DNA of 64,000 nucleotides. Source: Muscardinus avellanarius. Lineage: Eukaryota > Chordata > Mammalia > Rodentia > Gliridae. Each line of letters opens with the position of its first letter. Within the stretch, counting starts at the first letter, position 1. Of this stretch, positions 45,706 through 57,300 are shown piece after piece. Location of the stretch: assembly GCA_963383645.1 (NCBI GenBank), contig OY726560.1, positions 147,875,052 through 147,939,051 on the forward strand, in the 5' to 3' direction. The translations under genes and the position numbers were made by a program. Below the pieces are notes generated by a model, which saw only the letters and a list, made by a program, of their open reading frames with translations, made no database searches and was not told the origin of the DNA.

Positions 45706-46645
45706 TATGGTTGCTCATGCATTAGTTTGGTATTTTGGTTTTCATTCTTTCTGGTAGATACCCAGAGGTGGTATTGCTGGATCCTATGGTAAGTTCGTTT
45801 TCCTTCTTCTGAGGATCTTCCATACTGTTTTCCAAAGTGGTTGCACCAACTTGCAATCCCACCAACAATGTATTAGAGCTCCTATTTCTCTACATCTGAT
45901 CAATTACAGCTTCTTTCTTCCTTGGAAGTACTTCTTTAAATTTCCACACTTATTCCCACTTGCTGAGATCCTGAAAGCCAGAAGGTGAGTGATTTTTTAC
46001 AAGAAGATCCATTCACAACCAGTTTTTTTAAATAGAGGTCACTTGGATCTGGGAATCTGCTGAGAAATGAGATGAGGCAGCGGCAGCTTCTAGTGCTTCC
46101 TAGCTATGCGGTTGCAGGGTCCTGCTGGCCCTAATGCATGAGCAACCATGTTCATAGCTGCACAGTTTACCATTGCCAAACTGTGGAACCAGCCAAGATG
46201 TCCTTCAACAGATGAGTAGATTACAACACTAGGGGAATTTTAACCATGGAATTTTGCCCAGCCATAAGGGAGAACAAAATTATGGCATTTACAGTGAAAT
46301 GTCACAAAAAATAAATCAGATGCTTTTCCTAATGTGTGAAAACTGGGGAGAAATGGGTAACAGGAAGAACTCTAGATAAGAAGGGATCATATAGAGGAGT
46401 AATTAAGGTGACCTGTCTGAAGGGATGGTAGGGAGGAAGACGGAAACTCTTTAATGCACATGATGTACTTAAACATATCAAAGTCAATCAGGAAGCCAAG
46501 CATGGGAAGGAGGGAGGGAGAGGGAAGGGTTTAGGTGATTAGGTAGGGGCTGATTGAGTGATGTGTGTGCATGTATATCTCCACAAGTTTTTTCTTTTAT
46601 CCCATTAAGATATATGACTACAATGCACTAATAAAAATTTATTTT
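45706..46645 (+). mobile_element. LINE-1 3' end with 5' inversion (twin priming)
   Basis: 45706-46130 is L1 ORF2 in minus orientation; 46131-46645 is plus-orientation ORF2 end and 3' UTR, ending ACAATGCACTAATAAAAATT. The 19-nt L1 word CTAATGCATGAGCAACCAT occurs in both parts (46131-46149 and inverted at 45707-45725). Flanks AAAGTGTAAGAAAT (45690-45703) and AAAGTATAAGAAAT (46869-46882) look like the target-site duplication, with the right copy pushed away by a later SINE. Confidence 0.85.
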
Positions 46646-46660
46646 AAAAAGTATAAGAAA

Positions 46661-46866
46661 GCCGGGCGTGGTGGCGCACGCTTGTAATCCCCGCGCTTGG
46701 GAGGCAGAGACAGGAGGATCATGCTGGTTCGGAGCCAGCCTCGCTGGCTTAAGAGACCCTGTTTCCACATAAAAAAAGTTAAAAAATGGGTCTGGGAGTG
46801 GAGCCCGTGGGAGTGTATCCCGGAGGTAGAAGGGCTTCCAGGAACCCCAGTACTACCAAAAAAAAA
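46661..46866 (+). mobile_element. Type B SINE, plus strand
   Basis: Complete copy with a perfect 15-bp target-site duplication AAAAAGTATAAGAAA at 46646-46660 and 46867-46881. The dID half contains a short internal duplication (GGGAGTGGAGCCC then GGGAGTGTATCCC). Confidence 0.94.
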
Positions 46867-47411
46867 AAAAAGTATAAGAAATAGTAATCTTATGGAAGAT
46901 TACCATTGAGTATATGCATTTTCACTATTGTGTGGGATGAATTAGAAGTTAGTACTTCTGTGTTACAGAGCCAGTGATGGTCACAAGGGGCGCAAGTGTG
47001 TGAAGAGCTACAGTATGAAGTAGCAGTTCTTTTTCTGTAACACCAGTTCTACTTGAATAATTGACAGCCAAACTGTAATTATTTAGACTTGAATATTTGG
47101 CAACATTTTCTAAACAATGAATGAAGTTAGCCTAACATTTTAGGAAGTATCTTACATCATTATTATTATTTTCACAAATGATAATATTCAGTCTTTCAAA
47201 CAAAAATTAGAATATAGGTAGATTCATATCTTCTACTCTAAATTTAATAACTAACACTAAAATATTCTCCTGAGGAGTTAGTAATATTAGTGAATGTTAT
47301 TTTTGATGCCTTATTATGAAATGTGTCAACATTGGAAGATTTACATAATTCAGTGAAGCAGTGTTTTCTAAAGGCCTGGAACAAACTGTTACAGAATTGC
47401 ATGGATTAAAT

Positions 47412-47596
47412 GCAAGCATGGCGGCACATACCTGTAATCTCAGTAGTTTGGAGGCTGAGAACAGGAGGGTCACAGGTTTGAGGACAACCTTAGCAACTTA
47501 GTAAGACTGTCATCAATCTATCAAGACCCTGTTTCAAAAAAAGATAAATGGTTAGGGACATACTTCAGTGGTAAAAACCCCATGGGTTCAATTCCC

Positions 47597-47636
<40 letters not shown>
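47412..47636 (+). mobile_element. B1-dID SINE with (AC)n tail
   Basis: B1 half 'gcaagcatggcggcacatacc', dID half 'catacttcagtggtaaaaacc', tail of about 18 AC units. Confidence 0.87.
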
Positions 47637-47638
<2 letters not shown>

Positions 47639-47994
47639 CAAAGCACAAGACAAACCAATGGATCTTATTTAAAATAAAAAGTTCATTGACATAGTTTTAG
47701 ATTTCACTTTGCAACTAACCTTTAAGAGATTATTGCTTGTTGAATTTTGGTGTAAAACATATATATGATTATTTGAAAATAGTACTAATATACGCCTCCC
47801 TACTTCCAACTATGTCTTTGTATCTACACTTAACTAAAAAAGCATACTGCAAAAAGACTGAATAGAAATAAGTATGAGGTTCCAGCTGTCTTCAATAAAT
47901 CCAGCCATTAAAGAAGTTTGTAATATATAACATACAGTATATATAAAATACACAAATACACATAACTCTTCTTTTTTTAAAAAATATAAAAATA

Positions 47995-48178
47995 GACATT
48001 CTACCTCTGAGCTACATTCCACAGCCCTATTTTTTTAATTCTCATTTTGAAACAGGATTTCACTAAGTTGCAGAGGATCTCACTAGGTAGCTGAAGCTGG
48101 CCTCAAACAGCGATCCTCCTATCTCAGCTTCCTACGTACCGGGATTGTAAGTGTGCACCACCATGACTCCGGCCCACA
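47995..48178 (-). mobile_element. B1-dID SINE, minus strand
   Basis: dID end partial ('cattctacctctgagctac'), B1 half complete. Confidence 0.85.
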
Positions 48179-48206
48179 GATCCTCTAAGTTTTTTGTTTT
48201 GGAAGT

Positions 48207-48251
<45 letters not shown>

Positions 48252-48302
48252 TGGTGGTACTGGGGTCCCTGGAAGCCCTTCTACCTCCAGGCTACACTCC
48301 CA

Positions 48303-48365
<63 letters not shown>

Positions 48366-48416
48366 GGAAACAGGGTCTCCTAAGCCAGTGAGGCTGGCTT
48401 CGAACCTGCGTGATCC
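48207..48416 (-). mobile_element. Type B SINE, 5'-truncated, with microsatellite expansions
   Basis: Tail expanded to (TTG)n (48207-48251), linker expanded to (AT)n and T-run (48304-48359), B1 half cut off after CTTCGAACCTGCGTGATCC. The missing B1 head means 5' truncation. Confidence 0.88.
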
Positions 48417-48659
48417 AAGTATTTTTTCATAATGATATTTTACTTATTTTAAAATGCAATGGGTCTATTATTATTATTATTATTGAATAAAACATTTAAA
48501 AATCTTTCCATTTTTAATGTCTGACACAGGAAATAGTAATAGATATCTATTACAAAACAAGAGTTTTCAGTAATTGTTTTGGACTGTGTGAGGGAGGTAG
48601 GACCAACATTTTGAGAACAGCTTCTGTGCGTCTCTGTGACCTTGTGTAAGTAGCATCAC

Positions 48660-48890
48660 CATGTGCTATTTTTTAATGTTAGTCTTTATTCTGCTTTACT
48701 TTTCTGGGTAGCACTTACCATCTCTGGACATATTTTATATTGATCTGTTTATGATTTGTCTCCCCTCAGTGGATTGTAAGCTTCATAAGGAATAGAAATG
48801 CATCTGTTTTGTTCACTGTGTTTATTCCCAGCATATAGAACAGCTCCTGAATCATAGTAGATATTAAATGCTTATTGAGCAAATAAATTA
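48660..48890 (+). repeat. L2-like ancient LINE 3' end
   Basis: 'gtggattgtaagcttcataagg' and 'atagtagatattaaatgcttattgagcaaat'. Confidence 0.65.
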
Positions 48891-49014
48891 TTTTTAAATT
48901 TTTTTTCATAGAAGTCAGCTTTCTATTTTCTTCTCTAAATTTACTTGTTTCACTTGACTTTTTTTTTTAAAGGTGTTTACTTTTTAAATTAACTCTTAAG
49001 AGTTTTTTATCTTT

Positions 49015-49218
49015 GTTTTTTGCTGGCATTGTGGCATAGTCCTGTAATTCTATCTACTTGGGAGGCTGAGATGAGGATCTTAAGCTGGAGGCCAGCCTGG
49101 GCAACTTAATGAGATCCTGTCTTAAAATTAAGAGAGCTGGGGATATAGCTCAGTGGTAGAACGCTTGCCTAGCATGCATGAGACTCTGGATTTAATCCCC
49201 AGAACTGAGGGAAAAAAA
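49015..49218 (+). mobile_element. B1 + full-length ID dimeric SINE
   Basis: The ID half is not deleted: GATATAGCTCAGTGGTAGAA then CGCTTGCCTAGCATGCATGA, the complete ID head including the anticodon-arm region that dID lacks. Ends 'ggatttaatccccagaactgagg' with A-tail. Confidence 0.9.
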
Positions 49219-49364
49219 GACTTTCACTGGGAATTTATCTTCAGCTGAGCTATTACCATGACAGTCCCATAGCCACGCTCTCCCTTCATAGGAAGGGTAT
49301 CGCCAAGAAGCAGTTTCTCCTGCTTACAGGACTCCAGGTTTTACCTATTCAAGAGATTTTAAAT

Positions 49365-49556
49365 GTTGTTTTTTTGTTTGTTTTTTGGTACTAAAGGTTG
49401 AACCCAGAGAGAGGCCTTCTTCTGTCTATTAGCCCAGTATCACTTTTATTTTGAAACAGGGTTTTGCTAAGTGGCTGAGGCTGGGCCTGAAACTAAGATC
49501 CTCCTGTCTAGGCCTCCTACTAGAATTACAGGCATACACCACCATGCTTGGCTTTT
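49365..49556 (-). mobile_element. Diverged B1-dID SINE, minus strand
   Basis: T/G-rich tail, altered dID half, recognisable B1 half ending 'ggcatacaccaccatgcttggct'. Confidence 0.8.
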
Positions 49557-50139
49557 AATGTCAATTTCTGAGCCCAGAATTTCTGTACTGAATGGATAAG
49601 AGACACTGATCTCACATCCATGAACAGTTCAGGATTGGGTTTGGTGCACAGGTGAGACACCTCTCCCGGGTCTGGCAGAGTGAGATGTGGTGTACTTACA
49701 TGAGGCACATCTAGGCTATTGGCTGGAATTTTGTTACTTTACTTCTGTAGCTGACAAAGATTCCTCTGTCTATGCCAGTAGACAGGCATCTCCTCAGGCG
49801 ACCCAGTCCAACTCCCATTGGCCCGACTTTCAGTCTTTCATGGACATTTAAAACCCTAGCTCCTAATCCCCGTATCTACTCTGAAAGATGCCCCTGTGCA
49901 CTCAAGTACTAACAGTACTAACCTACCATCTTATCCTGTGTAAGGCATTAAAATTTTCTTCTCTCCTTTTTGTCGTAATTACATAAACTATACATATTTT
50001 AAATGTAATTATTGTTTTATCCAGTATTTCTCTATGTCTGGAATAGTGGATTATTTTCATATTGGCATATACTGCCATAGTCAGATTTCTTCACAATAAA
50101 ATTCCTTTCTCTCTCTGTCCATCCTTCCTTCTCTCCCTC

Positions 50140-50260
50140 TCTCTTCCTTGATATGTCTCAGAATGTTTGTTGCCCAGGTTGGTTTCAAATTCTTGGGTTC
50201 AAGATGTTCTCCTGCCTCCGCCTCCCCAATACCCGAGTACTCCATGCCCAGCTGCCAGAA
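50140..50260 (-). repeat. Old 7SL-derived monomer
   Basis: Plus strand 'gttgcccaggttggtttcaaattcttgggttcaagatgttctcctgcc' is the complement of an Alu/B1-type left-monomer sequence, without an ID half. Likely a fossil monomer preceding the dimers. Confidence 0.65.
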
Positions 50261-50749
50261 AATGATTTTTTATTACCATATCAGTTACAAATTTGAAATT
50301 TATTAAAGAAATTCATTTTCAACAAATGCTTATAGCTTTTCAAGTTTTCTGGGTAGATATGTTCTTGAGTATATGGCCAGCTAAAATATGGCCTTTGAAT
50401 TAAAGAAGTTTCTATAAAAGAAACATTTGTTCTAGGAATCTTACTTCACTCCCTTGATGTCAAGGCTCAGCAGAGACTCAAAAATATGGCCACCAGTGCT
50501 TTATTGCAACACTTGGTTACAAAGTTGTGGTTTGGTATTTTGGTTCAGAAAATGTTTTAATATGTCCACTTGTTACTTCTAGAGTTCTTATTTATTTTTA
50601 CTTTTATTTGTGGGCTATTAAGGATAAGGTTCAAAGTCATAAAGCAGATGCACACACGGATCTCGGCTCCCACCTGCTACCCACCGTCCCTCGCAGGACA
50701 GTGAGGTCGGTGCTGATGCCTCATGCCCGGAAGTAGTGTGGCTGGACCA

Positions 50750-51055
50750 AGAATAAACTGAATTGCTCCTTTCATCAGTCCTTCCATTTCCCTTCCCCCC
50801 TTTCTCCCCTACGGCCTTCCACTATTCCACTGGTCTCGCTCCTCAGTCACCTAAAGTTTCTCTTGTTTTCTCTTTTCTCTCTGGCATCCACATATGAGAG
50901 AAAGCATTTGACCCTTGACTTTCTGAGACTGGCTGATCTCACATAGCGTACTATGCTCTGTTCCATCTGTTTTCCTTCAAGTGACATCATTTTATTGTTC
51001 TTTATTGCTGAGTAAAAATTCCAGTGTGTGTGTGTATCACATTTCGATTTAGTTT
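50750..51055 (-). mobile_element. LINE-1 3' fragment, minus strand
   Basis: Antisense landmarks 'ctctggcatccacatatgagag', 'tctgagactggctgatctcacat', 'cattttattgttctttattgctgag' correspond to the ORF2 C-terminal region and start of the 3' UTR. Confidence 0.8.
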
Positions 51056-51195
51056 TTGATGAGTCAAATAATTTTTCAGAAAGAATATGTGAATGATGGT
51101 TTTCCTAAGCCATTAATACTTGAAATTTTTCTCTGTTGTCTTCCGTTGTATGACTTGTTTATGTATAGATTTCTTTTCCTTGAGTCAAATCTGCA

Positions 51196-51412
51196 TTTAT
51201 TTATTTATTTGCCATACTGGGGATTGGACCAGGGGCATCCTATCTTTGAACCACATCTTTAGCCCTATTTTTTTATTTTTTATTTTGAAACAGGATTTTG
51301 CTTAGTTGCAGAGGGCCTCTAAGTAGCTGAGGCTTTCTGTGAACCTGCAATTTTCCTGTCTCAGCCTCCCAGGTACTGGGATTACAAGCATGCACCACCA
51401 CGCCCAGCTTTC
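51196..51412 (-). mobile_element. B1-dID SINE, minus strand
   Basis: Complete dimer with a (TTTA)n tail. Followed within 30 bp by a type B SINE in the opposite orientation. Confidence 0.87.
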
Positions 51413-51443
51413 AATTCTGTTTTTAAAAAAATTTATAGATATA

Positions 51444-51635
51444 GCCGGGCATGGTGGCGCACACTTGTAATTCCCGCACTTGGGAGGCAGAGACAAGAGG
51501 ATCACGCAGGTTTGAAGCCAGCCTTTCTGGCTTAAGAGACCCTGTTTCCAAATAAAAATATAAACAGTAGGTATCTGGGAGTGTAGCCCGGAGGTAGAAG
51601 GGTTCCATCCCCAGTACCACCAAAAAAAAAAAATA
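51444..51635 (+). mobile_element. Type B SINE, plus strand
   Basis: Complete copy, dID end reverted to 'ggttccatccccagtacc'. Target-site duplication TATAGATATA at 51434-51443 and 51636-51645. Confidence 0.9.
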
Positions 51636-51744
51636 TATAGATATAAACTGTATTAATACAGAAAAGAGTACTGAACTTTATTAATATTAGTATTAATATT
51701 AAAGTTAGTATTAAGTTTATTAATACAGAGAAGTATACTGAAAA

Positions 51745-51955
51745 TAGCTTTTTGTTTATTTGCTTTTTGGTGCTGGAGATTGAACCCAGAGGAATTCTAC
51801 CTTCAAGCTACATGATCAGCCCTTTATATTTGTTATTTTGAAACAGGGTCTTGCTAAGTTGTTGAGGCTGCCCTTGCACCTGCAATCCTCCTGTCTTAGC
51901 CTCCCAAGTACTGGGATTACAGGCATGTGCCATCAATGCCCAGATAAAAACCAGA
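51745..51955 (-). mobile_element. B1-dID SINE, minus strand
   Basis: Complete diverged dimer, 'ggtgctggagattgaacccagag' to 'ggcatgtgccatcaatgcccag'. Confidence 0.85.
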
Positions 51956-53245
51956 TAGCCTGGTTAAAAAAAAAAAAAAACTTTCTAGGGAACCTACTCG
52001 TTTCATTTTTCTTCCTTGATTGTGTAACATTTTCTTTTTTTATAATTCCAAGTTTGTGCACAGAGTGTCTGTTAATTTTGAAGCAAGAATAAGCCTCTTG
52101 TTTTAACCTCAGCTGTTTTGTTTTTCGAGCACTCACATTTCATAGTTTAGACTTTGTTCTGTGTTCTCTGATCTTCTGTTATTTACTTGCTGGTCCTTAG
52201 CAGTCTGGGCAAAGCTTCTTATACTTTATATCACTGATTCTGTCTCCTGCAGTGTCAGTTTTGTTAGTTAATGCTCCGCAAATTTAAATTTTGTGTTGCC
52301 TTTTTTCCACATTTCATTAACTTTCTGCCTTTTTTGTATCTCAGCTTGTTGTATCTTTATCTTATTTCCTTATGGGTTTATTTGCTCTTAGAGTTTTTAG
52401 CAATTGATTCAGTCTTTGGCATTCTGAAATGATATGTAGAGGTATACCGTGTATCTGCTGGATTTTCTTTTTCTCTTCTGTTAAAGTGTATTTTTATAGG
52501 GTTCATGTTGAGTCTGTGAGATCTATTCAGACCTGCAGTTTGCCAACAGCTAAAATATGTAAATCGCTGTCTATGCCACTCTAATTTTCTTGAGTTCACG
52601 AAGAATGAGTCGACTTCTTAGCACTGAAGCTCTAAATTAGGCGAGTGTTCCACCCCGACTTCTAGTGTGTTGCAGTATTTTTACTCAACTGAGGTGTGCT
52701 CTTTTCTTGCTTATGTACTAGGTTTTCTCATTATGAGGAGGAGATCTAGTTCTTCCACTAAAGGCAGCTCATGAGAAACCTCTCCTCCAGCATTCTGTTG
52801 CTTGCAGAATAGGAAGACGTGTCACAGAACACACCAGGCACCTTATTTCCAAGCGTCTGAACACGTTGCCCAGTGTTTTCGATTAGCAAGTGTTAAGATG
52901 TTCTTGGCCTGTCAGTATTTGTTCTGCTTCTCTTCCCCCAATCAGACTAACATCTGGCTCAGGATGGAAGTGGAAGCTTTATGGGAACAGAAATTTTATG
53001 TGAGGAAGATCATTTTGTAGCACAGGGGTTATTTGGGGTAGGGTGTGTCTAGGTTGGTAAGAACTTTGGAACACCACACGAGTTCAGCAAGGAGAGTAGA
53101 AGAGGGCAGAGGCAAACCAGCTACTCTGTGCCTGTGACCCCAGACCTGGGGCAGAATTTCTCAAACAGGCTTTGGTGCTCATATGGCTTTTTAGATTGTT
53201 GTTGCCTGAATTAATATTTCAGGGTAGTTAAAAGTCTGCATACCT

Positions 53246-53466
53246 GGGCCGGGCGTGGTAGCTGATGCTTGTAATCCCTGCGCTTGGGAGGCGGAGACAG
53301 GAGGATCCCTCAGCTTCAAAGCCAGCCCTGCGCTGGCTTAAAAGACCCTGTTTCCAAATAAAAAAAGTATAAAAATAGGTCTGGGAGTGTAGCCCGGAGG
53401 TAGAAGGGTTTCCAGGAACCCCACACTACCACCAAAAAAAAAAAAAAAAAAAAGAAAAAGAAAAGA
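53246..53466 (+). mobile_element. Type B SINE, plus strand
   Basis: Complete copy, long A-rich tail, perfect 13-bp target-site duplication AGTCTGCATACCT at 53233-53245 and 53467-53479. Confidence 0.94.
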
Positions 53467-53585
53467 AGTCTGCATACCTTCACTTCTTTAATTCAGATTA
53501 GTTCTAGGACAAATACAGTCCAGTAGTCCAGTCCTGCTTACTGTTCTAATGAATCCCTTCCAGGAGAAGAGAGGGGGGTGGAAGG

Positions 53586-53654
53586 AATGGGAAACGATAA
53601 GATGATCAAATTGGGAAAATGGGAAACGATAAGATGATCAAATTGGGAAAATGG
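53586..53654. repeat. Perfect tandem duplication, 32-bp period
   Basis: About 2.1 identical copies of a 32-bp unit containing GAAACGATAAGATGATC. Identity of the copies indicates a recent slippage or repair event. Confidence 0.95.
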
Positions 53655-53804
53655 ATACCATTGTTACTGTAAAGTGATATTTGCATTGTCAGCTTCCAGT
53701 CCTCTTCATCTCTATTAGAGACACCTGCTTATTCCCCTACTGAGAGAGTAGGTTATATCCCTGGGAAGTTCCAAGAGCTTTCTGCCATTATATTTGGTGA
53801 ATAT

Positions 53805-53818
53805 GCAATCATTTTTTT
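53805..53818 (+). repeat. Left target-site duplication of the full-length L1
   Basis: GCAATCATTTTTTT, matching 61360-61373. The right edge is uncertain because it runs into the T-tract that is the insertion's terminal A-tail. Confidence 0.85.
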
Positions 53819-53828
53819 TTTTTTTTTT

Positions 53829-53859
<31 letters not shown>

Positions 53860-54045
53860 TTCATTTATTTTTTGTGGTACTGGGGTTCCTGGAAACCCTT
53901 TTACCTTCGGGCTACACTCCCAGACCTATTTTTATATTTTTATTTGGAAACAGAGCCAGCAAGGCTGACTTCGAACCTGCGCGATCCTCCTGTCACCACC
54001 TCCCAAGCATGGGGATTACAAGCGTGCGCCACCACACGCGGCAAG
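53819..54045 (-). mobile_element. Type B SINE inside the L1 insertion (probable 3' transduction)
   Basis: SINE sense starts GCCGCGTGTGGTGGCGCACG near 54043 and ends in a tail of AAAT repeats (several overlapping AATAAA hexamers) followed by about 18 pure A residues next to the left target-site duplication. It has no private duplication of its own: the bases before its head (AAAGCCTT) do not recur after its tail. Confidence 0.8.
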
Positions 54046-54363
54046 GCTTTAAATTTTTTTTTTTTTTTTTTTTTTTATTTTTATTTTTTTTTATTTTATT
54101 TTATTTTTTTAACAATTTTTTATTGAACATAAATAGTATACATTTACACTATATTTGGTGCCCTCTCCCCCCGCCCCCATTTTCTCCCCCCCCCCCACCA
54201 ATGGTTGGCCAGGTTAACCATGTCTTATTCATAATTTTACACATGTTCAGGTGAAGATGCTCCTTAATCAAGATCGGCCTTTCTCCTCTCCTATCTTTCC
54301 ATTAAAACTTAGCTAGTATTTCCCCTCTAATATCTGGGGTCCTACTGGTATCCTTTGTGTTTT
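54046..54363 (-). other. L1 3' UTR and first A-rich tail
   Basis: Contains AATAAA (sense strand) at 54119-54124, followed by a tail of As with spaced Ts down to about 54052. Upstream is a G-rich tract (plus strand C-rich 54161-54199) with runs of 6, 5 and 11 G on the sense strand, the L1-typical 3' polypurine/quadruplex region. Confidence 0.85.
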
Positions 54364-57300
54364 CTAGTTTGGGCATATTAGAGGAAACATGTGTATCTTC
54401 TCCTTCTGTGCTTGGCTGATCTCACTTAACATGATGCTTTCCAGGGCTTTCCATCTTCTTGCAAATGATAAAATTTTGTTCTTCTTTATGGCTGAATAGA
54501 ATTCCATTGTGTGTATTTCCCACAGTTTTGCTATCCATTCATCTGTTGATGGTGATCTGGGTTGGATCCATATTTTGGCTATTACAAATTGTGCTGCTAT
54601 GAACATAGGTATGCATATGTTGCTGTATTTCTCTGAATTCAACCCTTTTGGAAAGATACCCAGGAGTGGTATAGCTGGATCATATGGTGGATCTATTCCC
54701 ACCTTTCTTAGGAATCTCCACACAGATCTCCATAGTGGCTGAACTAGTTTGCACTCCCACCAACAGTGTAAAAGAGTTCCTCTTTCCCCACATCCTCGCC
54801 AGCATTTGTTGTTGTTTGATTTCTTTATGCTTGCTACTCTCACTGGGGTTAGATGGAATCTCAGTGTAGTTTTGATTTGCATCTCCCTGATGGCCAGTGA
54901 TGAAGAACATCTTTTCATGTATCTATTAGCCCTTTGTATCTCTTCTTTTGTGAAGTGTCTATTTAGTTCATTTGCCCATTTCTTGATTGGGTTGTTTGTT
55001 TTGTTGGTGTAGAGCCTTTTGAGCTCTTTGTATACTCTGGATATTAGCCCCCTATCAGAATGGTGGCTGGTAAAGATCCTTTCCCATTCTGTAGGCTTCC
55101 TCTTTAGGTTATTGATAGTTTCCTTTGATGAGAAGAAACTTTTTAGTTTAATGTTATCCCACTTGTTTATTCTTGCTTTAATTTCCTGAGCTTTGGAGGT
55201 TTTGTTGAGAAAGTTACTGCCTGTGCCAATATGTTGTAGTGTTGAACCTATGTTCTCCTCTACTAACTTCACCGTCTCAGGTCTAATTTCTAAGTCTTTG
55301 ATCCATCTTGAGTTGATTCCTGTGTTAGGTGAGATATAGGGGTTTAGCTTCATCTTTTTACAAATGGCTAGCCAGTTCTCCCAGCACCACTTGTTGAAAA
55401 GGCTGTCTTTTCTCCAGCGTATGTGTTTGGCCCCTTTGTCAAAGATTAATTGACTAAAGATGTGTGGGTTTGTTTCTGTATCTTCTATTCTAATCCACTG
55501 GTCAGTATATCTGTTTTTGTGCCAGTACCATGCTGTTTTTACTACTATTGCTCTATAGTATAGTTTGAAGTCTGGGATTGTAATGCCTCCTGCGTGTTTC
55601 TTGTTATTGAGAATTGCTTTGGCTATTCTAGGTCTTTTCTTTCTCCATATGAAGTTCATGATTGATTTTTCTAGGTCTCTGAAGAATGTCACTGGTATTT
55701 TAATGGGAATTGCATTGAACCTATAGATCAGTTTTGGCAGAATGGCCATTTTGATGATATTTATTCTGCCTATCCATGAGCACGGGAGATCTTTCCATCT
55801 TCCAAGGTCTTCTTCTATTTCTTTTTTTAATGTTTTATAGTTTTTGTTGTAGAGGTCTTTTACATCTTGGGTTAGGTTTATTCCTAGGTATTTTATTGGT
55901 TTTGAGGTTATAGTGAATGGAATTGTTGTTTTTGTTTCCTTCATTGTGGATTCGTTGTTGGCATAAAGAAAGGCCACTGATTTCTTTAGGTTGATTTTGT
56001 AACCTGCGACTTTGCCGAATTTGTCGATCAGCTCCAGAAGTCTTTTGGTTGAGTTCTTTGGGTCTTCCAGGTAAAGGATCATGTCATCTGCGAATAAGGA
56101 TAATTTCACTTCCTCTCTTCCTATGTGGATTCCTTTGATTTCCTTCTCTTGTCTGATTGCTGCAGCAAGAGTCTCAAGGACTATATTGAAAAGGAGAGGT
56201 GAAAGTGGGCATCCTTGTCTTGTTCCTGACTGTAGCGGAAATTCTTGCAGTTTTTCCCCATTCAATATAATGTTGGCTTTGGGTTTGCAGTATATTGCCT
56301 TGATGATGTTGAAGTACTTTCCTTCTATCCCAATTTTTTGCAGTGTTTTTAACATAAATGGGTGTTGGATTTTGTCGAATGCTTTTTCAGCATCTATTGC
56401 TATGATGATGTGGTTTTTGTTCTTGGTTCTATTTATGTGGTGAATAACATGTATTGATTTGCGTATGTTGAACCAGCCTTGTTTTTCTGGGATGAAACCG
56501 ACTTGGTCGTGATGAATTGTTCTCTTGATATAGTTTTGAATGCGTATAGCTAGTATTTTGTTTAGAATTTTTGCATCTATGTTCATTAAGGATATTGGTC
56601 TGTAGTTTTCCTTTCTTGAGGTATCTTTATTTGGTTTGGGGATTAATGTGATACTGGCCTCATAGAAGGAATTTGGAAGAGTTCCATCTCTTTCAATTTC
56701 CCGGAACGTGTTATGAAGTATTGGTATTAGTTGTTCACTGAAGGTTTTGTAGAATTCAGCTGGGAACCCATCTGGGCCTGGGCTTTTCTTTGGTGGAAGA
56801 ATTTTTATTGCCGTTTCTATTTCTTTGGTTGTTATTGGTTGGTTTAGGCTTGCTATGTCCTCTTGGTTGAGTGTAGGAAGGTTAACTGTGTTTAGAAATC
56901 TGTCAATTTCATCCAGGTTTTCAAATCTATTGGAGTATAAATTTTTAAAGTAGTTTCTGATAATGTTTTGAATTTCTTCACTATCAGTGGTGATATCTCC
57001 TTTTTCATTTCTAATTTTGGTAATTTGAGTTGATTCTCTTTTTCTTTTGGTTAGGTTGGCCAGGGGTTTATCAATTCTATTAATCTTTTCAAAGAACCAA
57101 CTTTTTGTTTTATTGATTCTTTGAATTGTTTTTTTGTTCTCTATTTCATTTATTTCTGCTCTAATTTTGATGATTTCTCGTCTTCTGCTGGCTTTGGGAA
57201 TGGATTGTTGCAGAATTTCTAGATCCTTGAGTTGTTTCATTAGGTTCTTTACTTGGTGGTTCTCCATCCTTTTTATGTGGGCACTCAATGCGATAAACTT

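Noticed and set aside
53794..54254. Frames containing a GFLE-LLP-GYTPRPIF-type peptide, which recurs at several places in the window
   Set aside because: The recurring peptide is the antisense translation of the type B SINE, not a protein family.
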